DNA from: Phlebopus portentosus
Taxonomy: Eukaryota; Basidiomycota; Agaricomycetes; Boletales; Boletinellaceae
DNA length: 64,000 nt
Reading direction: 5' to 3'
Assembly: GCA_037892935.1 (NCBI GenBank)
Contig: JAYXKI010000009.1
Coordinates: forward strand, 930,001 to 994,000
Shown here one piece after another: positions 1-9,540 of the stretch. Positions within the stretch are counted from its first letter, which is position 1. Each line of letters opens with the position of its first letter. A program made the position numbers and the translations under genes. The notes under the pieces are model-generated. The model did no database searches and was not told the DNA's origin. It worked only from the letters and a program-made list of their open reading frames with translations.

Positions 1-625
1 GTACTTTGTCGCTTTCCACTTGAATTTATGCAAGTATTCTCCTTGCTTGCATTTCTGTGCTTGAATGATACAACAGCAATCTCTTCTTCCGGAACTAGAA
101 TTGCCTCGTTCATGAGCTCTTCATTCGAGTGCACCTTGTCTGTGAAATAGTATCTCCAATACTTGATTGTTGACGGGTAGTAGACAATGCACAGTATATC
201 CATTGGCTTGCAATATACTTATTTTCTATTAATTAAAAATATTAACCAACAAGGTCAATGCAGCGATAGTATCTGGTTCTGGTTCGACAAGTTCCGAGTC
301 GGCGGTGTGGACTAAACTCGACAGGTCACAGCACCGTCACAAGCGATGCTCTTACGTAAGGTTCCTTCTCAGCCTCAAAGCCGACTTAAGCCACTTCGGC
401 TACTTGCCCTCTGCGCAATCATGCCAAAAGCAAGCAGTTTTTCCGTACTTCATCGTTTCGTTGCATTCGTGGAAGCAGAAAGCGATAGTACGCAGAGCCA
501 TGTTGCGTCGAGCCCGTCCAATGCTTTCAGGCTCGCACATGGTTAAGCAGAAGCGACTTCCTTGCGTCTTTTTTTGTCTACCGACTGATTTATTACACCC
601 ATTCAGCTCTTATTTGTCTCTGCTG
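1..625. other. Left-edge region without a supported gene
   Basis: No recognisable coding region. An open frame begins at 305 and runs in frame into the F-box relic that follows, but its first ~107 residues look like translated non-coding DNA (mixed Arg/Ser/His composition, no motif). It may be 5' flank, or it may belong to a gene cut by the window edge. Confidence 0.4.
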
Positions 626-1160
626 ATGAAGGAACATCATGAAGACCCCGTAGCAGCTCTCAAGTCTATCAGAACCCTTCGTAATACTATGGAGGAAGGC
701 TTAGAGAGCTCGCAGCAAGAATTGATTCCTGAAATCTACGGACGGGGAATCTATTCAGTACTGCCTTTCGAAGTTATGGAGCGTATACTTCAGTTTGCGT
801 ACAGTCCTCTTGACAAATCATGGAGGAATCTCTTGTTTGTCAACCGTCACTTTCGAGATGTTACATGTCGAGTCTCTCATCTCTGGACTGTCGTGGATTG
901 GAGCTATAATGTTCACCCTTACTTGGAAAGGAGTACTAGTGCATGTAGAGGACTGCTTGTTTCAACGGAAAATGCATTTCGTCCCGATACACCGTTTGAT
1001 CTCTTGGTTACCGCGTTGGATCCACAAATAGAGAGGTGGAAGTGCTCCTTGATTTGAAAAACACCGGATTGTGACAGAATAGACGACCCGCACAGTTTAT
1101 CGCACCGACGCCTACGTCCTCTACGCGATTCATACCACGAGAGCCTAAGGCTGTTCGTCT
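626..1160 (+). pseudogene. F-box gene relic, copy A
   Basis: Degenerate member of the F-box/LRR-like families that are abundant in mushroom fungi; intact relatives would act as substrate adaptors of SCF ubiquitin ligases. From an ATG at 626 the frame reads a short helical N-terminus (MKEHHEDPVAALKSI...), then RGIYSVLPFEVMERIL, SWRNLLFVNRHFRDV and a short LRR-like start, ending in a stop at 1055-1057. Beyond the stop, another frame still matches the next copy (IDDPHSL aligns with IDDSHSL), so the stop and a frameshift truncate the gene. Copies B (1189-2605), C (30.2-30.6 kb) and D (31.5-33.1 kb) share the same motif order. The family call is sound; the pseudogene call rests on comparing copies inside this window. 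Confidence 0.7.
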
Positions 1161-1188
1161 GACGTCAGAACTCGAAGCAAGCTGAAGC

Positions 1189-2605
1189 GTGAACCAGGTT
1201 CGCAATGAAACACGAAAGGACACAGGACGCCGTCACGCTCACGACGTGAAAACCGCAATCCACGGACGGGGGATTCAATCGTTGCCTCTCGAAATCATGG
1301 ACCGCATACTTCAGCTTACGTATGAACCTCACGACAAGACATGGAGAAATCTTTTGTTCGTCAGCCGCTACTTTCGTGACGTTACATGCCGAGTCTCCTA
1401 TCTTTGGAACCGTAGTGAACGTGAAGCATGATCCTCGATATTACTTGACTTGGAGAGAAGTGCATCGCGAGGATTGTTTGTTCATGCTGAAGATGTATCC
1501 CAGCACGATGTGCAATTCGATCGCTGGATTGACACACTCAATCCACACGTGGAACGGTGGGAAAACGTTTTGGTTGCAACAAAAGGAGTTCCCGGTGGAA
1601 TAGACGATTCTCATAGTTTGGAATATCAACGTCTGCAGCTCCCGCGCGATCTCTTCAGGGGTAGGACATTCCCGACTCTTGAAAGATTGTGTTTGGATTA
1701 TGGGCCCGGCGTGGCGATGGATCTCGAGGCTGATGAGGACTCGGACGAGGTCATAGTTTTTGACAATGAGAGGGACCCAAACGCCTCGATTCGAAGTTTC
1801 TTTAGCAGCTGGAACATACCGGCTTTACGCAGCGTCGCAGTCCGTGGCTTCATACCTATGTTACCTCAGTCTTGTCTCGTCAATCTCACGCACCTTGATC
1901 TTGTGCTTGGTGACCTCTGCCATTCGCATTTCCACATTTACAGCCTACGCGACCTTACCAGCACCTTCGAGGCCTTACATCTCTTGAGTTCATGACCCTC
2001 CGTCTATTCTCTCTTCATGAATTTGTGGAAGACGGCGTACAACACGTGGAGCTTGCACATTTGAGACCCCTCTCCATCGAATCGGAATGGTGCGGATCAG
2101 CCGCCCTTGACGCATTGTTCGATGCATTCTCACCACCGAATATACGAGAACTCTTTTTACAAGGATCTGTCGTCAGCAGCAATTTAGAGGATGCGCTGAC
2201 GAACATCTTGCTCCCAGATGATGGGCCCTGCTTCGAACATCTGGAAAAGCTCACTTATTGTGTCACAACTTTCGATGATAGAAACGAGTACGCTCTGGAG
2301 GATCTGTTTGATCGGATCCCACAAGCAGTGCGGCATGTGACGATTTGTGGATGGATGCAAACCCCAGTCGACTACGACTCAGATGGACGACGATTTCGAC
2401 AGCTTCCTTCCGCCCCTCCGTACTTTTACGTTTCGTTGCACTGCCTTTTCAGACACTTTCTACATTCTCAAAAGTAACAGTTTGAAACTTGTCGTCAACC
2501 ACCCCTGATTTCGGGGCGCTGGAGGTGCAGGGCTGTCCGCTCATAAATGCCAAGTTCTTACGAGAAATGATGCCCAGCATTGGCAGGAAGCTCACATATG
2601 TTTAA
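1189..2605 (+). pseudogene. F-box/LRR-like gene relic, copy B
   Basis: Longest of the four F-box relics and the template for the others. It reads RGIQSLPLEIMDRIL, TWRNLLFVSRYFRDVTCRV, then about 350 residues of LRR-like sequence (for example FPTLERLCLDYG, IPALRSVAVRGFIP, NLTHLDLVLGD). It is broken several times. There is no in-frame ATG before the F-box. A stop at 1429-1431 interrupts the frame, which resumes at about 1450 (LERSASRGLFV, matching copy A's LERSTSACRGLLV). A one-base shift near 1986 moves the frame. A further stop near 2475 and a TGA near 2506 separate the C-terminal ALEVQGCPLINAKFLREMM segment, which ends at TAA 2603-2605. Small introns could explain one break but not all. As a functional gene it would be an SCF adaptor of unknown target. 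Confidence 0.72.
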
Positions 2606-3713
2606 AAGCTTCAGCTCAATAGATTTTTTCTCTTATTTCACAGTGATGTTGACCCCAGCCCGTCGTATTCAAAAATATATCGATCTATCATTGTAGCGTT
2701 CATGTAAATACAGTGAGTATAAATAGAGAGCAGCAGGTGCAGCATACGCAGCACAACTAGTATACATGGGCAAAAATCATTCGAAACTCTACGAATTGGA
2801 CCGCCCATCCTTTTTCCCCCTGTGGCTTTGCACAGGTCCGAGTGAGTCCAAGGGTCTCTGAGTCGAGTCGGTGGATGCTCAGCTGGGGGAGACTAAACGA
2901 CGCATTTCATTTCAACTCAGCAATATATATGTAAGTACTGAAAATTCCACAAGAAATAAATCTTGCACTAACACGCTGAATAGATCACAGATAATGGATA
3001 AGAGATACTTATGCCGCCCCAGCCGGTTTCCATCAGTCATTCACAACTGAGTACAGTACTAGTACGTAGGATATATATCCTTCCAATAAGAACGATATTG
3101 CACATAGAAATGCTCAATAAATTGCAACAATGGGTTTCGTTTCGTTTCGTTTCGTTTTGTAAGGACTTATGAATATTATACCCTCGTATCATGAGGGGAA
3201 GAAAAGGGTTGTCGATGTACGTGTATCTGTATGTAAATCTAGAGTAGAGTAGAGAGACGTAAAGAAAAAAAAATCGAGAATCAAAAATCAGGAATAACAT
3301 GTATGTATGTACAGTACACTATATAGTAGCTAGTACTATGGGCAGGCGCTGGACGGGAATGGGAATGGGAATGGGAATGGGAATGGGAATGGGAAGCAAG
3401 ACTGAGACAGAGTCGAAGGGAAAAGAAAAAAAAGGAAAGGATCATCATTAAAATAGAGTAGTACGTAGCAGCAGTAGTAGGGACAACTCGTCCAGTCCGA
3501 TGTGTATCTACGGTATACCCACTCCACACCCACTCCTCTCAGCACTCTCGCACATTCGCTTCTCGCCATTCAGACTGACTGACACTCTTGACTCTTATAT
3601 CGGAGAGTCCGTGGTCTACTCTACTCTACTGCGGTCAACGATCTACCTACACACACATACATGTGAGTGGTGAGATGACGGGGAATGCAAGAAACACCGC
3701 GCCATCTCACTTC
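2606..3713. other. Intergenic region with simple repeats
   Basis: About 1.1 kb between the F-box relic and the 3' end of the oxysterol-binding protein gene. It holds a TTTCG pentamer run near 3136-3157, an AGAGT/AGTAG-rich stretch near 3240-3260, and seven GGGAAT hexamers at 3355-3396. No protein-like frame or RNA gene was recognised. The right part probably contains the 3' UTR of the minus-strand gene. Confidence 0.5.
3355..3396. repeat. (GGGAAT)7 hexanucleotide microsatellite
   Basis: Seven uninterrupted GGGAAT units. On the minus strand this is (ATTCCC)n. It is internal, short and does not match the TTAGGG-type telomere unit usual in fungi, so it is simply a microsatellite, downstream of the oxysterol-binding protein gene. 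Confidence 0.9.
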
Positions 3714-5305
3714 TCACTCGCGCCAATCGAACTCCGGCTCGTTATTCAGGAACACGTAGCGGTCTTCCACCGGCGGGTTCGCATTGAAGACCCGTCCGAG
3801 TTTCTCATCTATGCCACACAAATAAAAGTCAACAACCGGGTTAACTCAAACCTCAAACCAGCCTAACCGACACTCACATTCCGGATCGTTCTCCTCCCTT
3901 TTAAAATGCTTAAGCGGCCACTTCTCCCCGCGCGCCTGCTCCTCTCTCCTCTTCTGCCGCTGCTCGTTTTCGATCTTCGTCTTTTCCCGACTCGCAGTGT
4001 CGAAATCGCCCGACCGGATCCCATCCGCGACTTTCTTCCACAGTCGCCGGCTCTCGAACTCATCCTTTTGATGTTCGACAGGTGCGACGGTGACTTCCTC
4101 CTTCGGCGTCGTCACGTTCGTGAACTCTTCGCCCGTCTTCGCGTCCCGGGAGATCGTATCCCACTGGCCTTCGAACACGTATAACGGGAGCGACGGGTTA
4201 ATAGAATGCTTCGTGACAGTAGCCTTGAACGTATGTGCCTTGCCCGAGAAATATCCTCTCCCAGAGTACTCAATCGTCGACAGGTACCCGGTGGAAGAAG
4301 CGATGTACGACGTGTCCGTCAGCTCAATATACGGACTCGCGATCAACAACCCAGCAATCACCAGCCGCGGGAACGTCACCAGGTATGTCTCCTTCCCAGC
4401 GCCATTGGGGAGGTTCAGCGTGAGAATGGCGTGCCCGATCTGCTTGACGATGATGCTCGCCTTGCTGAACGCCGTCTTCTGCGCGTTGTGGCCCTGGAGC
4501 TCGACCCCCTTGGTCTTGTTGGAGATGTAGTACGCGGTGATCGGCGGGTGGTGCGAGACTTGCTCCACGATGAGCTCCGTACGCCCACGGCCCTCGCGGT
4601 CTGGCCAGTGTCCGTAGAAGAGCTCCCCCAAAATGGGATTAAGAGGCTTCTTTTCGGAGCCCAGTTTTTCGTTACGCGTGGTGTACTGTCCCTTCAACGT
4701 GCTCTGTTCCGAAAGGGAAAAGGTTTTGTTTTTGTTTAGGCGAAGGGGAAGAATATTAGCAGGAGAAGTCAGCAGGGATCGGAGAAGAGCGGGGGTATGA
4801 TGGTGCCATCCGACGTACGATGAACCATTTGAGAACTCTGAGTGCTCTGTCCTCTTCTGTCCTGCCATTGGCGATCTCGGCGAAGAGGTCGGGACGTTCA
4901 CACCAGTATGCTATTCAACGTTTCAATATGTATATGTTGTGGTTAAGAGTGAGCATACCAGGGAATTCTGTGAGAGATATTGGGGAAAGAATGAAGGGCG
5001 GGGCAGTTAAGGAGTACAGATCGCCAGTGAAGCTCGCAATTCTGTTACATGTGCGAGTGAGTGAGTGAGTGAGGAGATCGGTCGCTCATAGATAGCTGAG
5101 ATGTGTGACGTACGATTTGAGGAAGGACGTCCAGCTGGAGCGTTGGCTGGGAGGTAAGCTTGCATCAACCTACAGTCCACGCTAAACACAAGAATCTAAA
5201 CGAAGAATGTACTGACGAGCGACGACGTACTTCATTGCCATTGCCATTGCCGATGGTGCCGTTGCCATTGCCGTTGCCATTGCCATTGCCGTTAATGCTT
5301 GTCAT
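3714..5305 (-). CDS. KES1: Oxysterol-binding protein, short Kes1/Osh4 type
   Basis: Lipid-transfer protein expected to exchange sterol and PI4P between membranes at ER/Golgi contacts. The OSBP signature EQVSHHPP is followed by ITAYYISN, with KPLNPILGELF upstream and a C-terminal FNANPPVEDRYVFLNNEPEFDW tail. Six exons give a 408-residue reading: 5305-5231, 5169-5114, 5041-4959, 4910-4819, 4703-3878 and 3808-3714. All junctions are GT-AG and in phase. Length is close to yeast Kes1 (about 434), and no PH or ankyrin domain is seen, so this is the ORD-only subfamily. The start is the ATG at 5305; exon 1 encodes a low-complexity Gly-Asn dipeptide run (about 9 NG units) that is not part of the family fold. 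Neighbouring NHP6 lies 580 bp upstream on the same strand. Confidence 0.9.
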
Positions 5306-5883
5306 TGTAGTTGCGGAATGATGTGATAGAGGGAGTGGAAGTGGAAGGAGTGGAAGGAGTGGAAGTTGGTGTTGTTGGAGCGAGGCTAACAGTAACACAC
5401 ATCTCGTGATTATCGTCATAATATGTATATACTGTTTATTCATCAATTATCCAGCACATATATTCCTTATCACCCAGCTTCTCTCGTGCAATAACTTATC
5501 TTGGCTCTACATCTACATACAGCTCTGAGACAGAGACAGACGTTACCATAATATACTACGAAACGAAAATATAATCATTTCGAAAGGCAGTGCAACAGAG
5601 TTCAACGTAGACCAGCGAGGAAAAAAATCAGGCCATCTGAATCTTTTTACATACTAAAAAAAATCAGCAGCAGCATATACACACACTCTCTTCAAACAGA
5701 CCACGCATACGCATACGCTATCAACAGGGAACATAAGACAGCCCACTCGGACGGACGGACAGAGACAGACAGACGGACAGGTGCGAAAAAGACTGAGAGA
5801 GGATGTACAAGTTGTCATGCAACAAATATCAAGTCGAGAACGAAACCCGGGCCACAGGAAGTGTGGAAAGGGCAGCGATCTGA
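5306..5883. other. Intergenic region, NHP6 3' side and OSBP promoter
   Basis: About 580 bp. Contains GGAAGTGGAAGGAGT-type purine repeats near 5335-5365 and a GACGGACGGACAGAGACAGACAGACGG stretch near 5748-5780. No coding frame with protein-like composition. It probably combines the NHP6 3' UTR and the oxysterol-binding protein promoter. Confidence 0.5.
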
Positions 5884-6440
5884 TCACTCGTCGTCGTCAT
5901 CTTCCTCGCCTGCGCTCTTCTTCTACAAATACCGAGAAAAAAATACACGTGTCAGAGCAAGTTCGGAAAATAGCAGGACGATTACGCGCAAAACTAAACA
6001 AACCTCGTAATTGGCCTTCTCTTCCTCTGCACGTTGCTTGTCCCGCGCAGCCTGCTCGATATAAGGCTTCTTTTCCGACTCGTCCATCTCTTTCCACTTG
6101 GCTCCGAGCAATTTGCCCACTTCGCCTGGTCAATCACCAACCAAAACAAATCGAACAAATCAACAATGATACCTTGATGATGAACAGATGAACAGCTCAC
6201 CGAAACCGGCGTCAGGGTTCTCGGCCTTGATGCGCTCGCGCCAATCCTGGCTAAAGAACATATATGCGGACAGAGCGCGTTTGGGCGCGTTCGCGTCCTT
6301 CTTGCCCTTGCCGCGTGCGGGCTTATCCGCTGGGGCCTTGCGGGACGACTGGTGAGAAAAACCTCATAGTTAGGAACACGATGAATGGATGAAAAGAGAC
6401 GAAGAGACGATACCTTCTTGGTGGTAGCTTCCTTAGGCAT
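5884..6440 (-). CDS. NHP6: NHP6-type HMG-box chromatin protein
   Basis: Small non-histone chromosomal protein that bends DNA and works with FACT on nucleosomes. Four exons give about 110 residues. The N-terminus is basic (MPKEATTKK, then [17 protein letters not shown]). One HMG box follows, starting [20 protein letters not shown] and continuing with [27 protein letters not shown] and [10 protein letters not shown]. The tail is short and acidic ([11 protein letters not shown], stop at 5884-5886). Length and single-box layout match fungal NHP6. Introns are 60-75 nt, GT-AG. It is divergently transcribed from the eIF2D gene across about 600 bp carrying four ACGCGT boxes. Confidence 0.95.
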
Positions 6441-7041
6441 CTATAATCGAATGAGAAATGTTAGTTATTATGTTTTTGATTTTCATGGATGAGGTTGTAT
6501 GGTTGCTCGTCGTCGTCGTCACAGGCGCCACAGAGGACGACGAGACACGACAAACACGCGTGTAAAGACCAACGATGCACGGTGGACACGATGGGAGAGT
6601 GCATCTGGGACGGACGAACCCAGACGCGTGACGCGTCTAGCACACGCGCCACTGTCCCAGCCTCCCAGCCCAACGCGGCCAGTACTGGCCACTGTACATA
6701 CAACAACACACGTCGGGCAACGCGTCGCTTATCTGCCCAACGCAACGCAAGTGAAGTAAGACACGTACTATTAAAAGAGTAAAAAGAGTTGATAATAAGT
6801 GGAGGGACGGGACGGTGAAGTTGATCAGGCGTTCAGAAAATATAATGCTGCTTGCTGCTGTTTTGTTGGGTAATGGGAATTCTCAGTGCAGGCGTTGGCT
6901 CTGCGGGCGAGCGATAACAGGGCGACTCCCCTACAACAACAAGGGGCGTCGGCAATTCCCGGTAAAACATTCTCACACTAGCATCACGTGTACATGCATA
7001 TACTCACATCACATTGTTACCTCCATCTGGTGTAGTAAATA
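6441..7041. other. Divergent promoter region NHP6 / eIF2D
   Basis: About 600 bp separate the two start codons. Besides the ACGCGT cluster, a CAACAACAAGGGGCG stretch near 6935 lies close to the eIF2D 5' UTR. No independent gene is supported. Confidence 0.6.
6556..6725. promoter_or_regulatory. Cluster of four ACGCGT (MCB-like) boxes
   Basis: ACGCGT occurs at 6556-6561, 6624-6629, 6631-6636 and 6720-6725, all inside the divergent promoter between NHP6 and eIF2D. In ascomycete yeasts this hexamer is the MluI cell-cycle box bound by the Mbp1-Swi6 factor MBF at G1/S. A chromatin gene such as NHP6 is a plausible target. The sites are seen directly; the factor and the target gene are inferred. Confidence 0.5.
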
Positions 7042-9323
7042 ATGTTCAAAAAACCACTCGCAGATTTAAAAACTTCAGGTATATAGATACATCTCGATGG
7101 GGTCAAACGGTGTTTAATGCTATAAACCAGCTACGCTCAAAAATTCAGATCGGAAGAAACTCAGGCAGCGCGTCCTTCATGAGTACGCAGAGTCGACGGA
7201 AGTCGGGGACCTCCTTGTCCCAGACGGCTTGCAGTCTGTCAAGTTCACGACGAGTGGTGGTGAGCCTGGGGTGAGCTGGTGAACAACTCGGTTCAGGTCT
7301 AACTCTGATGACATCGTGAAGCTGGCGTATCTCTCAGCGGAAGGAGAGCCTCTCTGGTTCTCACTTGGAAAAGGGAACAATGATTTAATCCCAACCGGTC
7401 TGTCCAACTATATCTTCCTCCAGAACTCATTCGAGCTCGCTGCAGTCTACACACTATGGAAGAAACCTCGTCTCCTTCCTTACCTCTCCACACCCTCCGC
7501 AGTGATCCCCGTCCTGCAAAACGGCGCAGACCTAATGGCAGCAGGAGGTAACGCCCTTCCTCTTTCCTTCCCCTCTCTTCCCAACTCCCTTCTTACACAC
7601 ACCCGCTAGCAAGTCGTCGAGATGCTCGGTACGCCAACTGAAGGCCAGCTCGTCTCCGTAACGCAATACGTACCAGGTGCGGTTGGCCCTCCTCTTGCGG
7701 TGGGCCGAATGGCCATGCCTGGTGCGCGTGTGAGGGAGGAAGATGCGAAGGGTAAGGCTGTTAGGGTCTTGCATGTGTATAAGGATAGGCTTTGGGAGAT
7801 GGGCGGGAAGGGCGAGCCGCCTGAGCCGGAGGTAAGACCCGTGCTGGAGGACCGCGAGGCTGAGGAAGGTGAACGTGAAGGGGCCGAGGAAAAGGGCAAT
7901 GCGGATGGAGAAAAGTCTGAGAAGGCTAGTCACGATGTTGAGGCTGCAACGCCTCCTCCAGCATCTGAGGTCGAAGAAGCCGATATCGGAGAAGAAGATG
8001 CTGCACCTCCGCCTCTGGATCCTCAAGGCAAGAACGTACTGCTTTCTTCCATCTCAACCTGAACCTGACATCACGCACAACAGAGGTCTCCTCAATACTC
8101 CGATCCTCCCTCATCCAAGCGATCAAAACCACACTCAGCTCCCTCCCACAAGCGTCTTTCCCTATCCCCTCAACGACTCTCTACACGCAGCACATCCTGC
8201 CCTCCCGTCCCGCCCACCTTCCCTCTGTCTCAAACTCAAACTCAAGTTACACTTCTTCGACACCAATAGACATCAAACACTCTGCATCCAAGAACCTCAC
8301 CTCCTTCCTCCGTCTCGCGGAGAAGGAAGGCCTGCTGAAGCTCAAAGAGCAGCGCGGGAAGGGAGGGAGCGGCGCGGACGTCCAGGTCGTTTCGGTGAAT
8401 TCTGAGCACGCTGATGTGAAGGCGCATCGGGTGTACAGGACGATTGGCGAGGTCGAAGCGAAGAGGGAGAAAAGGGAGGCGAAGGACGCTGCGAGGCCGA
8501 AGGAGATTGGGGTCACCGAACTCTGGAAGCCCCATCAGCAGAGTATAAGGCTATTCGAGGTGCTTGGAAAAGAGTACGTACTGTCTCGTATACATTCGAT
8601 ATCTCGCCGCATATATGCACATGTACTCACTATTCATCAACTCTGTCTTTCCTCCTTACTCGACAGTTCAACAGCGCTCTACGCGCATCAGCAGCTCAAA
8701 GAAACGCTCAACACATATATCACACAGCACTCGCTCGTCAACCCGAACCAGCAGCAGTTCATCAACATCGACGCCCTCCTCGCGGGGTGCTCGCCTCGAA
8801 GGGGGCGGCGGCAGCGCTGACGTCCCAGAGTTCTTGCGCCGCGACGAACTGCTGAAACGCCTCGTCGAGAAGATGCAGGCTTGGCACAAGGTCGAACTCG
8901 ACGGGAAGGATCCCATTCTCAAGTACGTTTCACTTCATTTTCTCTCTCATTTTGTTGTTGTCGTCGTCGTCGTTGTTTTTAGTGATCGAGTAAACTAACT
9001 ATCCCACTTACCTATCACAAACAAACAGGAAAGGCAAACTGCACTCTATCCAGATCACCACAAAGCTCCGACAGGGGCGCAAGGCCTGCACGCTGCTAAC
9101 GCAGTTCGAGCCCTTCCAGCTCAGCGCAGACGTCCTCGCCGAGGAGCTGCGCAAGATCTGCGCGAGCTCCACGTCCGTCAATCCCCTGCCCGGCAATAAC
9201 GCAGGGCTGGAAGTGATGGTGCAGGGGAAGCAGATTCCCAGCGTTAGGGAGCTGCTGTTGAGCAAGGGTGTCCCGAAGGCGTGGATTGAGGAGAGTGATT
9301 TGATTAGCGGGAAGAAGAAATAA
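7042..9323 (+). CDS. TMA64: Translation initiation factor eIF2D (Tma64/ligatin)
   Basis: Ribosome-associated factor that delivers or removes tRNA at the 40S P site during non-canonical initiation and recycling. The N-terminus MFKKPLADLKTSATLKNSD followed by KKLRQRVLHEY is the pre-PUA region. LAYLSAEGEPLWFSLGKG and VYTLWKKPRLLPYLSTPSAV belong to the PUA part. After an acidic linker comes the winged-helix/SWIB-like region (FEVLGK, LLKLKEQRGKGG), and the C-terminal SUI1 domain contains HSIQITTKLRQGRKACTLLT and LEVMVQGKQIP, ending KKK at 9321. Exon 1 is 7042-7078 and exon 2 is 7131-7270. The intron at 8028-8083 uses a GC donor (CAAG|GCAAGA) and is in phase. At about 8787 the frame breaks; see findings. 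It is divergent from NHP6 and converges with the SNF2 gene 217 bp downstream. Confidence 0.9.
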
Positions 9324-9540
9324 GCTCTGTGAAATAACGTTGAGAGGTATCATTGATATGATATGAAAGGATGAGTAATCGCTACATAGGTAGAATGCGT
9401 AGGATACAGGTTTAGGAACACATACGAGGAAACAAACATGGAACGAGATAAATAAAGTAGAATAAGAATAAGGAATCATTCGGGAATGCGATACTCAAAA
9501 TGAACAGAAAAACAAGAGATATAGTATATGCATGGATGAA

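Noticed and set aside
3355..3396. GGGAAT array as a telomere-like repeat
   Set aside because: Only seven units, wrong unit for the TTAGGG-type telomere usual in fungi, and internal between normal genes.
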